Positions 26,339 through 34,375 of a stretch of 64,000 bases of DNA are shown piece by piece. The stretch is from Corynebacterium sp. Its GTDB lineage: Bacteria > Actinomycetota > Actinomycetes > Mycobacteriales > Mycobacteriaceae. The stretch is from positions 1 through 64,000 of the forward strand of contig NZ_JALAGY010000085.1 of the NCBI RefSeq assembly GCF_022712195.1. Reading direction: 5' to 3'. The first letter of the stretch is position 1, and every line of letters starts with the position of its first letter. Both the position numbers and the translations under genes were made by a program. Under the pieces are notes generated by a model. That model ran no database searches and was not told the origin of the DNA. It worked only from the letters and a program-made list of their open reading frames with translations.

Positions 26339-26891
26339 TCTCCGCCCACCCCCACAGCAGTCCCCTGGCGGTGGCGGTGAAGTTCAGGTTGAAACCGAGG
26401 ATCGTCGGCGTCGACCGGTCGTCGATCTCCAGGAACGTCGGCACGGCGTGGACGGCGAAGATGTAGCGGTGCGGGCCGTGCCCGGCGGGCGGCTCGGCGC
26501 CGTAGTACCCACGGCTGCCCGAATCCCCGCGCAGGGCCACCGCCCCGTCCGGGAGCCCGATGAGCTCCGGGTCGCCGATGCCCGCGTCCAGCGTGGTGAC
26601 GGATGCAGGGATGTTGAACACCGCCCAGTGCCAGTAACCCGACGTCGTCGGCGCGTCCGGGTCGTAGCAGGTCACCGCGAAGGACTCCGTGCCCTCGGGG
26701 ACCCCGGACCAGGACAGCTGCGGGGAGACGTCGTTGCCGCCGAGCTGGGCGGTGGGCAGCCGGTCGCCGTCACTGAAGTCCGCACTCGTGACGGTGAGGG
26801 GCGGGAGGTCAGTCAGCGGGGCGTAGGGGTCGGCCGCCGGGAAGCGGTCGTCGATGTACGTGGGTCGGTGGTGTCGGGGTGAGTCGCTCAT
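26334..26891 (-). CDS. YbhB/YbcL-family (PEBP, Raf-kinase-inhibitor-like) protein
   Basis: 185 residues, cytosolic. PEBP motifs are clear: PQLSWSGVPEGTESFAVTCYDPDAPT (the DPDAP anion pocket), YWHWAVFNIP and GYYGAEPPAGHGPHRY. These bind phosphate-type ligands; the bacterial role is unknown. About 30 N-terminal residues precede the fold. Convergent with pyrD. A CATACT hexamer seven bases before the ATG is a poor match to the leaderless signal seen elsewhere here. Confidence 0.9.
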   Translation of the reverse strand: MSDSPRHHRPTYIDDRFPAADPYAPLTDLPPLTVTSADFSDGDRLPTAQLGGNDVSPQLSWSGVPEGTESFAVTCYDPDAPTTSGYWHWAVFNIPASVTTLDAGIGDPELIGLPDGAVALRGDSGSRGYYGAEPPAGHGPHRYIFAVHAVPTFLEIDDRSTPTILGFNLNFTATARGLLWGWAEN

Positions 26892-27140
26892 GGCCCCCAG
26901 TATGCCGCACGGTCACGTGCTCCGCAGAAACTGATTCTGTTCATATATGCAGGTGGCCGACGGGGCGGACGGTCGGACCGGCGCACGGCTGCCGGAGCGG
27001 GCCTTCGGGTGGTTGACCTGTGGTTCTGTGCGGCCGCGCGGGATGATTTGTCACCGTCGCGGCGACTGGTTATAGTTACCGGAGTGCGACGGACACAGGG
27101 TTGATCTTCAACCGGAACCGTGTTCGGCGTCCGCATCCAT
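26892..27140. other. Intergenic region upstream of tRNA-Leu
   Basis: A 249-bp gap holding the tRNA promoter at 27048-27076. The part around 26930-26960 (ttctgttcatatatgcag) is locally AT-rich with no gene. Nothing else is recognised. Confidence 0.6.
27048..27076 (+). promoter_or_regulatory. Promoter of tRNA-Leu(GAG)
   Basis: TTGTCA (27048-27053), a 17-bp spacer, and TATAGT (27071-27076): a near-consensus primary-sigma (SigA) promoter about 65 bp before the tRNA. Confidence 0.75.
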
Positions 27141-27229
27141 GTCCGGGTGGCGGAATGGCAGACGCGCTAGCTTGAGGTGCTAGTGTCCTATTAACGGACG
27201 TGGGGGTTCAAGTCCCCCTCCGGACACCA
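27141..27229 (+). tRNA. tRNA-Leu, anticodon GAG
   Basis: The 7-bp acceptor stem GTCCGGG pairs with TCCGGAC, leaving discriminator A and an encoded CCA. The anticodon stem CTAGC/GCTAG encloses loop TTGAGGT with anticodon GAG (27174-27176). There is a long variable arm (gtcc tattaa cggac), as in class II tRNAs, and the T-arm GGGGGTTCAAGTCCCCC. It reads CUC/CUU leucine codons, common in this GC-rich genome. Confidence 0.97.
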
Positions 27230-27233
27230 CAGG

Positions 27234-27260
27234 AGAGACCCACTACGGTGGGTCTCTTTT
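27234..27260 (+). terminator. Rho-independent terminator of the tRNA
   Basis: AGAGACCCAC (27234-27243), loop TACG, GTGGGTCTCT (27248-27257), then TTT. Ten perfect base pairs with a tetraloop, right after the tRNA. Confidence 0.9.
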
Positions 27261-27300
27261 GTCGTTCCACGACAACCCCGCAGAGACAGGACGGCACGGC

Positions 27301-27978
27301 ATGGACAGGGACCACAGGGCGTCGCTCCTCGGGCTCGGTGTCCTCGCCGTCGGTGTCGTCGTGGCCACGGTCATGCTCCCCACTCCAGACCTGGACACGA
27401 TCCGGGCCAGCGTCCGTGGCAGCGGGGCGGTCGCCTGGGCCACCTTCCTTGTCCTCATGGTCACGGCCACCCAACTGCCGGTGCCCCGCACCATCTGGAC
27501 CGTGGCCGCCGGGGTGCTCTTCGGCCCAGTCGTGGGCAGCCTCCTGGCGCTGGGCGGGATGGCGGTGTCGGTGACACTGGCGCTCGTGCTCGTCCGGTGG
27601 ATCGGCGGGCCGGCGGTACGCCGGGCCGAACGGGTCCCCCGTTTCCGGGTTCTGCAGACGGCCCTGGAGGAGCGTGGCTGGGTCGCGGTCCTGGGGCTCC
27701 GGATGATCCCCCTGGTCCCCTTCAGTCTTCTGAACTACGCCTGCGGGCTGAGCAGGGTGCCGCTTCTCCCCTGCGTCCTGGCCACCGTCGCCGGATCAGC
27801 GCCGCTCACCGTCGCGGTCGTGGCGTCCTCTGACGTCCTGGCCAACGGCGGTGAACCCTGGTTCCTCGCGGTCAGCGTGCTGCTCGCGGCGACGGGGGTG
27901 GTGCTGACCGCGGGCGAATGGAGGAGGATCCGGGCGCGGCTGGCCACCGAACCACCGGTGGTCAAGCCCTCACCGTAG
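27301..27978 (+). CDS. VTT-domain (TVP38/TMEM64, DedA-like) membrane protein
   Basis: 225 residues with about five hydrophobic helices. The conserved VTT core is visible: LPVPRTIWTVAAGVLFGPVVG (re-entrant loop region), RMIPLVPFSLLNYACGLSRVPL and ATVAGSAPLTV. Family members are proposed lipid scramblases or flippases. The ATG at 27301 is chosen; an in-frame TTG at 27259 would lie in the tRNA terminator. About 20 bp separate it from the next gene, which has its own -10. Confidence 0.85.
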   Translation: MDRDHRASLLGLGVLAVGVVVATVMLPTPDLDTIRASVRGSGAVAWATFLVLMVTATQLPVPRTIWTVAAGVLFGPVVGSLLALGGMAVSVTLALVLVRWIGGPAVRRAERVPRFRVLQTALEERGWVAVLGLRMIPLVPFSLLNYACGLSRVPLLPCVLATVAGSAPLTVAVVASSDVLANGGEPWFLAVSVLLAATGVVLTAGEWRRIRARLATEPPVVKPSP

Positions 27979-28001
27979 ACGGAGACTGTAGGGTGGTAGG
28001 C
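27979..28001 (+). promoter_or_regulatory. Leaderless-type -10 element
   Basis: TAGGGT (27989-27994) ends seven bases before the ATG at 28002. Confidence 0.55.
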
Positions 28002-28646
28002 ATGTACTCCGTCCACGCCACCTACCGAGGCACTTCACTGCGACGGGCCGACTACGTCCGCCAGGTCGCCGACGCCCTGGGAAACGCGCCCGACGTCGTC
28101 GACGTCCGGGTCCAGGGGCCCGAGGACTTCGTGGTCCTCGCCGATGACGCGGACAGTGCGGCGGGAGTGGTGATGAACCTCATCCAGGCCGGTGACTTCG
28201 CCATCGGCATCGGTGCGGTCCTCAACGACGGGTTCGGAGACGGGGACGGTGACGTGACGGGCGACGCGGCGCTGCGCGAGCACCTCGTCGCCGCCGCCGG
28301 TCGGGCGGTCCAGGGGGCGCGTCGCCCCGGGGTGATCCGGGCACGGGTCGAACTCCCCGGTCCCGGCGGTGTCCAGGCCTCCGGACTCGGGGCGGACATC
28401 GCCGGGGACATCGCCGCAGCGTTCACCCTGGTCTCCCAAGTGCTGAGCCGCCGCACCGCCGAAGGGCGGGAGGCGACGGCACTGGTGCGGCAGGGCTACC
28501 TCCAGAGCGAGGCGGCGGAGAAGGTGGGGATCTCGAAACAGGCTATGTCTCAGCGTCTGGCTGCTGCGGGGTGGCAGGCTGAGCAGGCGGGTTGGCTCCT
28601 TGCCGTCCATATGCTGGCCAGGACGGAGACTCTCCGTCCCGAGTGA
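28002..28646 (+). CDS. Unknown protein with C-terminal helix-turn-helix
   Basis: 214 residues. The family is not recognised. The N-terminal ~150 residues look like an alpha/beta domain (YSVHATYRGTSLRRADYVRQVADAL; VRVQGPEDFVVLADDADSAAGVV). The C terminus (about 160-205) reads as a helix-turn-helix: ATALVRQGYLQSEAAEKVGISKQAMSQRL. It could be a DNA-binding regulator with an N-terminal sensor domain. Its last 104 bp overlap the 3' end of the convergent SPFH gene. The start is fixed by the -10 hexamer; the upstream in-frame ATG at 27918 lies inside the VTT gene. Confidence 0.7.
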   Translation: MYSVHATYRGTSLRRADYVRQVADALGNAPDVVDVRVQGPEDFVVLADDADSAAGVVMNLIQAGDFAIGIGAVLNDGFGDGDGDVTGDAALREHLVAAAGRAVQGARRPGVIRARVELPGPGGVQASGLGADIAGDIAAAFTLVSQVLSRRTAEGREATALVRQGYLQSEAAEKVGISKQAMSQRLAAAGWQAEQAGWLLAVHMLARTETLRPE

Positions 28647-29808
28647 CCGGGCCGGTCTCGGCGCCCGTGCCGGTGCCGGACGTGCCGGTCGCCGGTGGCG
28701 TCGCCTCCCGGTCGTCGACCGAACGGTTGGCCACCGCGTTCGCCTCGGCCACGGCCTTGGCGATCTCCGGGGCGGACTCGGTGCTGAACCAGTCCTCCGA
28801 GGTGGTCTCGTTGGCGAGGTCCCGCAACGACTCGTCCACCGGACCCGGCTCATACCGGAAGGTGCCGTCCTCGTCCTTGTTCGCGAAGGCCTTGGCGAAC
28901 TGCTCCAGGGAATCGCCGAACTGCATCGGCAGCATCCACACCTTGTTGGCGTCGCCCTGCGCCATCTCGGGGAGTTTCTCGAGGTACTGGTAGGACAGGA
29001 CCTCGGGGGTCACCTGAGAGGACTTGATGGCCGCCGTGACCTTCTGGATGGCTTTCGCCTGCCCCTGCGCCTCGAGGTACTTCGCCGCCCGCTCACCTTC
29101 GGCGAGAAGCATGCGGGCCTGGCGCTCCGCCTCCGCGGAGAGGATCTGGGCGTGCTTGTCACCCTCGGCCCCGAGGATACGTGCCTGCTTCTTGCCCTCG
29201 GCGGTCTTGATGTCGGACTCGCGCTGGCCCTCGGCGGTGAGGATCATCGCCCGCTTCTCGCGGTCGGCCTTCATCTGCATCTCCATCGACTGCTGGATCG
29301 AGGGCGGCGGGTCGATGGCCTTGAGCTCCACCCGGCTGATCCGCAGCCCCCACCGGGTGGTGGCTGCGTCGAGCTCACCACGCAGTCGGCGGTTGATGAC
29401 GTCGCGCGAGGTCAGTGTCTCCTCGAGCGTCATCCCGCCGACCACGTCGCGCAGGGTGGCGACCGAGATCTGCTCCACACCGATGATGTAGTCGTTGACG
29501 CCGTAGATGGCGCGGGCGGCGTCGTTGATCTGGAACGTCACCACGATGTCGATGGCGACGGTCAGGTTGTCCTGGGTGATCACCGCCTGCGGAGGAAAGG
29601 ACACCACCTGTTCACGGGTGTCCACCCGGTCCCTGACCCGGTCGATGAACGGGACCAGGATGGTCAGACCACCGGACACCGTCCTGGTGTAGCGGCCCAG
29701 ACGCTCAATGACCGCGGCCTCACCCTGGGGTATCAGAGCCACGGACTTGAACAGTGCGACGACCACGAGGACGACGAGGACGACGAGCAGGATACTCAGC
29801 GCGTTCAC
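28543..29808 (-). CDS. SPFH/band-7 (stomatin-like, QmcA-type) membrane protein
   Basis: 421 residues. One N-terminal membrane span (about 3-22) is followed by a band-7 domain (VPQGEAAVIERLGRY-type block at about 26-42, then FPPQAVITQDNLTVAIDIVV). A long charged coiled coil (about 175-250, EKRAMILTAEGQRESDIKTA) drives oligomerisation. The last ~80 residues are Pro/Thr/Gly-rich and variable. These proteins form large rings in membrane microdomains. It is the second gene of an nfeD-SPFH operon (3-bp gap), the standard pairing. Its 3' end overlaps the convergent HTH gene by 104 bp. Confidence 0.93.
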   Translation of the reverse strand: MNALSILLVVLVVLVVVALFKSVALIPQGEAAVIERLGRYTRTVSGGLTILVPFIDRVRDRVDTREQVVSFPPQAVITQDNLTVAIDIVVTFQINDAARAIYGVNDYIIGVEQISVATLRDVVGGMTLEETLTSRDVINRRLRGELDAATTRWGLRISRVELKAIDPPPSIQQSMEMQMKADREKRAMILTAEGQRESDIKTAEGKKQARILGAEGDKHAQILSAEAERQARMLLAEGERAAKYLEAQGQAKAIQKVTAAIKSSQVTPEVLSYQYLEKLPEMAQGDANKVWMLPMQFGDSLEQFAKAFANKDEDGTFRYEPGPVDESLRDLANETTSEDWFSTESAPEIAKAVAEANAVANRSVDDREATPPATGTSGTGTGAETGPVTRDGESPSWPAYGRQGANPPAQPATPQQPDAET

Positions 29809-29811
29809 GGT

Positions 29812-30249
29812 TCACACTCCCTTCCACACCACAGCCGTGGTGCCGTCGATGGAGACGACCTGCACACGGTCCCCCTCAGCGAATGATGTACCGGGGTGTG
29901 CCGCCCGGGCCGACCAGATGTCGCCGGCGATCCTGACCTGACCGGAGGAGTCGTCGGCGGTGACCGCACTGAGCACCTCGGCCGGTTGGCCCTCGAGTTC
30001 CCTGGGGGTGAACTCGCGGACCTCCCCCTGCGCGAGATAACGGCGGCGCAGTACCGGGCGCAACAGCAGCAGGGATGCCGCGGACGACACACCGAACACC
30101 CCTACCTCGGCCCAGGCCGGGATACCGGACAACGAGACCCCGGCCGTGGTGAGGGCGGCGACCGCGAGCATCAGCAGCGTGAAGTCCATGACGAGGAATT
30201 CGCCGACCGCGAGGACGGCTGCTGCGATAAACCAGATGACCGGGCCCAT
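29812..30249 (-). CDS. NfeD-like membrane protein
   Basis: 145 residues: two to three membrane helices in the first ~65 residues, then the soluble OB-fold NfeD domain (LEGQPAEVLSAVTADDSSGQVRIAGDIWSA; EGDRVQVVSIDGTTAVV). The short form has no serine-protease domain. It probably partners the SPFH protein encoded 3 bp downstream. TAGTCT six bases before the ATG indicates a leaderless mRNA for the pair. Confidence 0.92.
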   Translation of the reverse strand: MGPVIWFIAAAVLAVGEFLVMDFTLLMLAVAALTTAGVSLSGIPAWAEVGVFGVSSAASLLLLRPVLRRRYLAQGEVREFTPRELEGQPAEVLSAVTADDSSGQVRIAGDIWSARAAHPGTSFAEGDRVQVVSIDGTTAVVWKGV

Positions 30250-30261
30250 GGCCGCAGACTA
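30250..30261 (-). promoter_or_regulatory. Leaderless-type -10 element of nfeD-SPFH
   Basis: TAGTCT (complement of 30256-30261) ends six bases before the ATG at 30249, close to the stop of the upstream DUF3097 gene at 30267. Confidence 0.55.
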
Positions 30262-30266
30262 TCAGT

Positions 30267-31130
30267 TCACGGCAACTGGGGTTCTGTGACGAAATCGACG
30301 AGCCGCTCGACCGCGCCGATCAGGGTGGCGTCCAGGTCCCGGAAGGTCTTCACCCTCGAGTAGACGTGGCGCCAGCCGTCGGTCGGTGTCCCCCACCCCA
30401 GCCGTCGGCAGACCCCGGTCTTCCAGTCCTCCCCGTAAGGGACCTCCGGCCACTCCCTGATTCCCACGGTGGCCGGTTTCACCGCCTCCCAGATGTCGAT
30501 GTACGGGTGCCCGGTGACCATGACGTCCGGGCCGAGGTTCCGGGTGAGGCGGCTCTCCTTGGACCCCTCCACCAGGTGGTCGGCGAGCACACCGACCCGG
30601 CGGCCCGGCCCCGGACGGAACTCCTCCAGCATGGCGGGGAGGTTGTCGAGTCCCTCGATGAACTCGACCACCACGCCTTCGACGCGCAGGTCATGCCCCC
30701 AGACCTGCTCGACGATCGCGGCGTCGTGGAGGCCCTCGACCCAGATGCGGGAGGGGGCGGCGACCTTCGCGCGGACATCCTGGACCCGTCGGGAACCGGA
30801 GTTGGACCGCTGCTGCCGCGGCGACTCCGACGGAGCCACGTAGCGGGTCAACGTCACCGGGCGACCGTCGATGAGGAACCCCCCGGGACGCATCTTGAAC
30901 AGCCGGTCGCGGCCGTGCCGGTCCTCCAGCCGAACGAAGTCGCCGTCGTAGGTCCTCTCGAAACCCGTCACCGCGCCGACCCAGCCGCCGTCGGCGACCT
31001 CCACGACGGTCCCCGGGGCCGCGGGGACCTCGGGCACGTCGGGACGACGGGCTGGGCTGGGGGCGTGCGGCGACCGGGAGGATCCGTCCCCTCCGAGGAT
31101 GTCACGGCCGTACCTGTCGTTGAAGCTCAT
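30267..31130 (-). CDS. DUF3097 family protein
   Basis: 287 residues, soluble, conserved in actinobacteria and of unknown function. A small beta-rich N-terminal domain (GTVVEVADGGWVGAVTGFERTYDGDFVRLEDRHGR) precedes a larger domain with VWVEGLHDAAIVEQVWG-like text, EFIEGLDNLPAML and GVLADHLVEGSKESRL, which recall a TOPRIM-like acidic fold, though this is my inference. The open frame extends far upstream through the antisense of the next gene; TAGAGT eight bases before ATG 31130 gives the real start. Confidence 0.85.
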   Translation of the reverse strand: MSFNDRYGRDILGGDGSSRSPHAPSPARRPDVPEVPAAPGTVVEVADGGWVGAVTGFERTYDGDFVRLEDRHGRDRLFKMRPGGFLIDGRPVTLTRYVAPSESPRQQRSNSGSRRVQDVRAKVAAPSRIWVEGLHDAAIVEQVWGHDLRVEGVVVEFIEGLDNLPAMLEEFRPGPGRRVGVLADHLVEGSKESRLTRNLGPDVMVTGHPYIDIWEAVKPATVGIREWPEVPYGEDWKTGVCRRLGWGTPTDGWRHVYSRVKTFRDLDATLIGAVERLVDFVTEPQLP

Positions 31131-31155
31131 GGACACCGACTCTAGGCTAGGAGCA
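31131..31155. promoter_or_regulatory. Overlapping back-to-back leaderless promoters
   Basis: Minus strand: TAGAGT (complement of 31139-31144), eight bases from ATG 31130. Plus strand: TAGGCT (31143-31148), seven bases from ATG 31156. The two -10 hexamers share the TA at 31143-31144, so only one RNA polymerase can be bound at a time. Confidence 0.6.
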
Positions 31156-32016
31156 ATGTCGTCCAGAAACCCCGCCGGTGACACCGGCACGATGAAAGGG
31201 ACCCCGCTGCGTGAGCAACTGTGGTCCCCGGTGCAGAACACCACAGTATGGCTGGGGTGGTGGCTCCACGGACTGGTCTCCGCCGATGACGTCATCGACG
31301 CCTTCCAGGACGTCCAGGGCCCCGCCCACACGCTGCTCGTCGACCCCGCCGGAGACGACCCCTTCGACGGGCGGTTCGCCGACCGCCCCACCGGGCTCGT
31401 CGACCTGCTGCACGCCGTGCGCGAGGTTACCCGGGACCTGCCGGTCGAGCTGTCCTCCCGCCCGCTGGTCAGCCTGGTGCTCGCCGGCCCCGGTGACCCG
31501 CCCGCCCTGCCTGCGGGTTCACGCGGCGCGCGGGCGGTCTCCGAGACGGGTGCGGGGATCGCTGTCGCGGACGAGGACCCGCTGGTCACCCATGTCGTGG
31601 TACCCCGGATCGTGGACACCTCGCTGGTGCAGTGGGTCTGGTACCGCTGTGAGGGACGCGTGCGTGCCGGGGAGTTCTACGGTCCCGGGGAGGCAGACGC
31701 CCGGCTCCGGGAGGCGACCGACGCCGCGGCCTCACTGGTCGAACAGTCCGGGGCGATGCCGGTCAGGCACCACTCACCCCGTCTCGCGGTAGGTGCCCTG
31801 ACGGACTTCTTCGGACTGCCCGGGCTACCTGCCGGGGTGTCCCCGCGTGCCGAGAAGCTCATGGCACGGGCCGATGTCGTCGCCTCGGTCATCGAGGTCA
31901 CCCGCTCGATGGACCATGGCGCGGCGCTGGACCCCCACCTACTGCCGCTGGCGGGGGCGGTCCGGACAGCGAGAATCACCGCAGTCGACCACGCCATGCG
32001 TGAACTCCTGCGGTGA
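31156..32016 (+). CDS. Conserved hypothetical protein
   Basis: 286 residues, soluble, family not recognised. Visible: WLGWWLHGLVSADDVIDAFQDVQG near the N terminus, HTLLVDPAG, a central region with PRIVDTSLVQWVWYRCEGRV, and GALTDFFGLPGLPAGVSPRAEKLMARADVVA toward the C terminus. The start is set by the -10 hexamer; AGGAG also lies four bases upstream. It is divergent from DUF3097 and convergent with the NlpC/P60 gene. Confidence 0.75.
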   Translation: MSSRNPAGDTGTMKGTPLREQLWSPVQNTTVWLGWWLHGLVSADDVIDAFQDVQGPAHTLLVDPAGDDPFDGRFADRPTGLVDLLHAVREVTRDLPVELSSRPLVSLVLAGPGDPPALPAGSRGARAVSETGAGIAVADEDPLVTHVVVPRIVDTSLVQWVWYRCEGRVRAGEFYGPGEADARLREATDAAASLVEQSGAMPVRHHSPRLAVGALTDFFGLPGLPAGVSPRAEKLMARADVVASVIEVTRSMDHGAALDPHLLPLAGAVRTARITAVDHAMRELLR

Positions 32017-32037
32017 CTCCCCGACCGGTCCCCCGGT

Positions 32038-33846
32038 CTACTCGATCATGCGCACGGCCATGGGCTCGATACCGTCCCACCGAACCGGGGACACCTTGAC
32101 GACGTCGCCGGACTGCGGGGCCTCGAGCATCGTGCCGTCCCCGAGGTAGAGCGCCACGTGCGAGCTTCCGCCCGCACCCCAGAAGAGCATGTCGCCGCGC
32201 TGTGCCTCGCCGACGGGGACCTGCGTGCCGGAGGTGTACTGGTAACCGGAGTACTTCTCCAGCTGGATGCCGACGGCGGCGAAGGAGTAGACCATCAGCC
32301 CCGAGCAGTCGAAGCCGACCTTCGAGTAGTCGCCGTGGGAGTCCGCGACCCCGCCGTCACGCACACCGAGGGTGGGACCGTCCTGGTTGCCGCCACCCCA
32401 GGCGTAGGTCACGCCCAGCTGGCCCATACCACGGTCGATGACCCGTTCAATCTGCTCCTCGCGGGTGCCGGACGCGTCGGGCTCGCTCGGCGGCTGCCCC
32501 TCACCGGGGTTCGACGGCGGCAGGCCCGGGTCGATCTCCTCGGGGCCGCCGATGCCGTCCGGAAGTCCGGTACCTTCCTGACCTTCCGTACCCTCCTGTC
32601 CCTGCGGGAGATTGGCGTAGGACTCCGCGGCAGCGTCCCGGCCCGCGTTCGCCGCGGCCTCGAACGCTCCGTCCGGATTGCCCTGCAGGTGCGAGTTGAT
32701 CCCGGCGAACGCAGCCTGGCCGGCGGCGTTGACGAGCCCGTCGATGGCAGCCTGGCGGCGTTCGTCACCCTCCGAGCTTCCCTCGAAGCTGCCCGGGATC
32801 GCGTCGATCTCGGGGACGTCGGCGGCGGGGTCGTCGACGAGCTCGTCGGCCTCTCCGGAGCTCCCGGACCCTTCGGCGCTTCCGTCACCTCCGGCCCCAG
32901 CCTCTGCGGAACCCGGGTCCTCCGGGAGGGCAGGGTCCTCCGTGCCCTCCACCGGAGCGGGCACCTCGGGTCCGACCTCCTCGTCCTTGGTGTCCACAGC
33001 GGCCGGCGCAGCGTCGACACGCTCGGCGGCAGCCTCGGCCGCGCGGCGTTTGTCGAAGGAGCTTGCACCTGCGTTCGCAGACACCTTGTCCACTGCCTTC
33101 TTGGCGGCCGCCAAACGCTGCTTCGCCTCGGCGAGGGACTTCTTGACCCGGTTGAGCTCATCCGCCTTCGCGGCGATGGACGACGTGGCGTCGGTGAATG
33201 CCTGCTCCGCGGCGCGGTGCGCCTCGAGGGCGTTCTCGACGAACTTGTCGGCCTTGTCACGGGACTCGCGCAGGGACGACTCCTCGTTCGCGGCCTGTGT
33301 GCGGGCGAGGTCCAGGCGGTCGATGTCCGCCTGCTTCTTCTCGGCGGCGAGCCGCATGTACGTGGCGCGGTCGATGGTGTCACCCGTCGCGTCGGACCCC
33401 GATGCGAGGACGACGGGGGCGGAGTCCCCGCCGCGGGTGTAGGCGGAGCGGGCGAGCTCGTCGAGAGTGGCCTGCGCGTCCTGCACGTCGGAGTCCGTGC
33501 CGTCGAGACGTTTACGGGCGTCAGCGACCTTGTCCTGGGCTTCCTGGGCGGCACGCTGGCTCCGGTCGACGTCGACGCGGGCCTTGTTCACCGACTCGCG
33601 CAGTCCGCCGAGCTCAAGTTCCAGGGAGGAGACTTCGCCTTCGGTCTTCGAGACAGTGCCGACGAGTTCGGCGAGGTATGCCTCTGGGGACTGGTCGGAG
33701 GTGCTCGAGGAGGTGTCGGAGGGTGCTGCGACGGCGGTCGCCGCGGGAACGGTGAGTCCTGCGGCCACCGCGAAAGACAGCAGTGCCCGAGTGGACCGGA
33801 CGGTCGACCTGCGGGCTGTGCCGCGGGCGTTCAGTCGAAGTGCCAC
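32038..33846 (-). CDS. Secreted NlpC/P60 peptidoglycan endopeptidase (RipA/RipC-type)
   Basis: 602 residues. A signal peptide (basic ARRSTVRSTR, hydrophobic core, AVAAP cleavage) is followed by a long coiled coil (about 40-265) that can hold the enzyme inactive until a divisome partner opens it. Then come a Pro/Glu/Gly-rich linker and a C-terminal NlpC/P60 domain with catalytic Cys514 (GFDCSGL) and His563 (SSHVAL). It would cut D-iGlu/mDAP bonds during cell separation. GTG 33846 has AAGGAGAG seven bases upstream; the frame opens 12 codons earlier at an ATG with no such site. It corresponds by position to cg1735 of C. glutamicum and to the Rv1476-Rv1478 area. Confidence 0.9.
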   Translation of the reverse strand: MALRLNARGTARRSTVRSTRALLSFAVAAGLTVPAATAVAAPSDTSSSTSDQSPEAYLAELVGTVSKTEGEVSSLELELGGLRESVNKARVDVDRSQRAAQEAQDKVADARKRLDGTDSDVQDAQATLDELARSAYTRGGDSAPVVLASGSDATGDTIDRATYMRLAAEKKQADIDRLDLARTQAANEESSLRESRDKADKFVENALEAHRAAEQAFTDATSSIAAKADELNRVKKSLAEAKQRLAAAKKAVDKVSANAGASSFDKRRAAEAAAERVDAAPAAVDTKDEEVGPEVPAPVEGTEDPALPEDPGSAEAGAGGDGSAEGSGSSGEADELVDDPAADVPEIDAIPGSFEGSSEGDERRQAAIDGLVNAAGQAAFAGINSHLQGNPDGAFEAAANAGRDAAAESYANLPQGQEGTEGQEGTGLPDGIGGPEEIDPGLPPSNPGEGQPPSEPDASGTREEQIERVIDRGMGQLGVTYAWGGGNQDGPTLGVRDGGVADSHGDYSKVGFDCSGLMVYSFAAVGIQLEKYSGYQYTSGTQVPVGEAQRGDMLFWGAGGSSHVALYLGDGTMLEAPQSGDVVKVSPVRWDGIEPMAVRMIE

Positions 33847-34375
33847 AGTGAGTCTCTCCTTGGGGGTGGCATACCGGGTCATCTAGGTCAGGCCGTCGTC
33901 CTTGACAGTGTCCTGGTACGGCCGCCTGTCCACCGCGCTTCCCCGCGAGGTGGTCCAGGGCCCGAGGGCCAGGTTCCGGAGGGCCGGTTGTTCACCGCCG
34001 GAAATGTCACGAACAGGTCTCGTTCCGATATCGGATCGTTACCAAATGACGACAACTGAACCGTAAGACACTCGCGACACATGCGAAACCCGAACCCCAC
34101 TAATCACATAAGAATCACGAAGAACATGTGTCACGCTGAATGCCTTGACCTGCACGGGAGAGGGTTCGCTCCTAAAATGTGATCTTCGTCACATTGATGG
34201 TGCTCTCGGCGTGTCCTGTTGCGACAATGCACGGCGGTCAACTCAAAGTCTGAACCTTGACTTGAGCATCGACAAGCTGACGCCCTTGACTACTGGGTCG
34301 GTGTGGTTCACCGCCCGTGGTGCTGGCGTGCTGGCGTCAGTCGGAGATGTCTGGGTTCAGTGCTGCCGAGGTCGG
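33847..34375. other. Long upstream region of the NlpC/P60 gene
   Basis: A 529-bp stretch without a gene. The part from about 34040 to 34300 is clearly more AT-rich than its surroundings. It holds the GlxR-type palindrome at 34178-34193 and, on the minus strand near 34035, GGTAACGATCC, which resembles half of an MtrA box (weak). A long regulated leader would suit a cell-wall hydrolase. No small ORF with a good ribosome-binding site was found. Confidence 0.6.
34178..34193. promoter_or_regulatory. GlxR (CRP-type) binding site
   Basis: TGTGATCTTCGTCACA is a full TGTGA-N6-TCACA palindrome, flanked by further symmetric AA/TT. It matches the GlxR consensus of corynebacteria (cAMP-dependent CRP homologue). 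It lies about 330 bp upstream of the NlpC/P60 start and 183 bp after the stop of the Rv1476-type gene. Binding is inferred. Confidence 0.75.
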
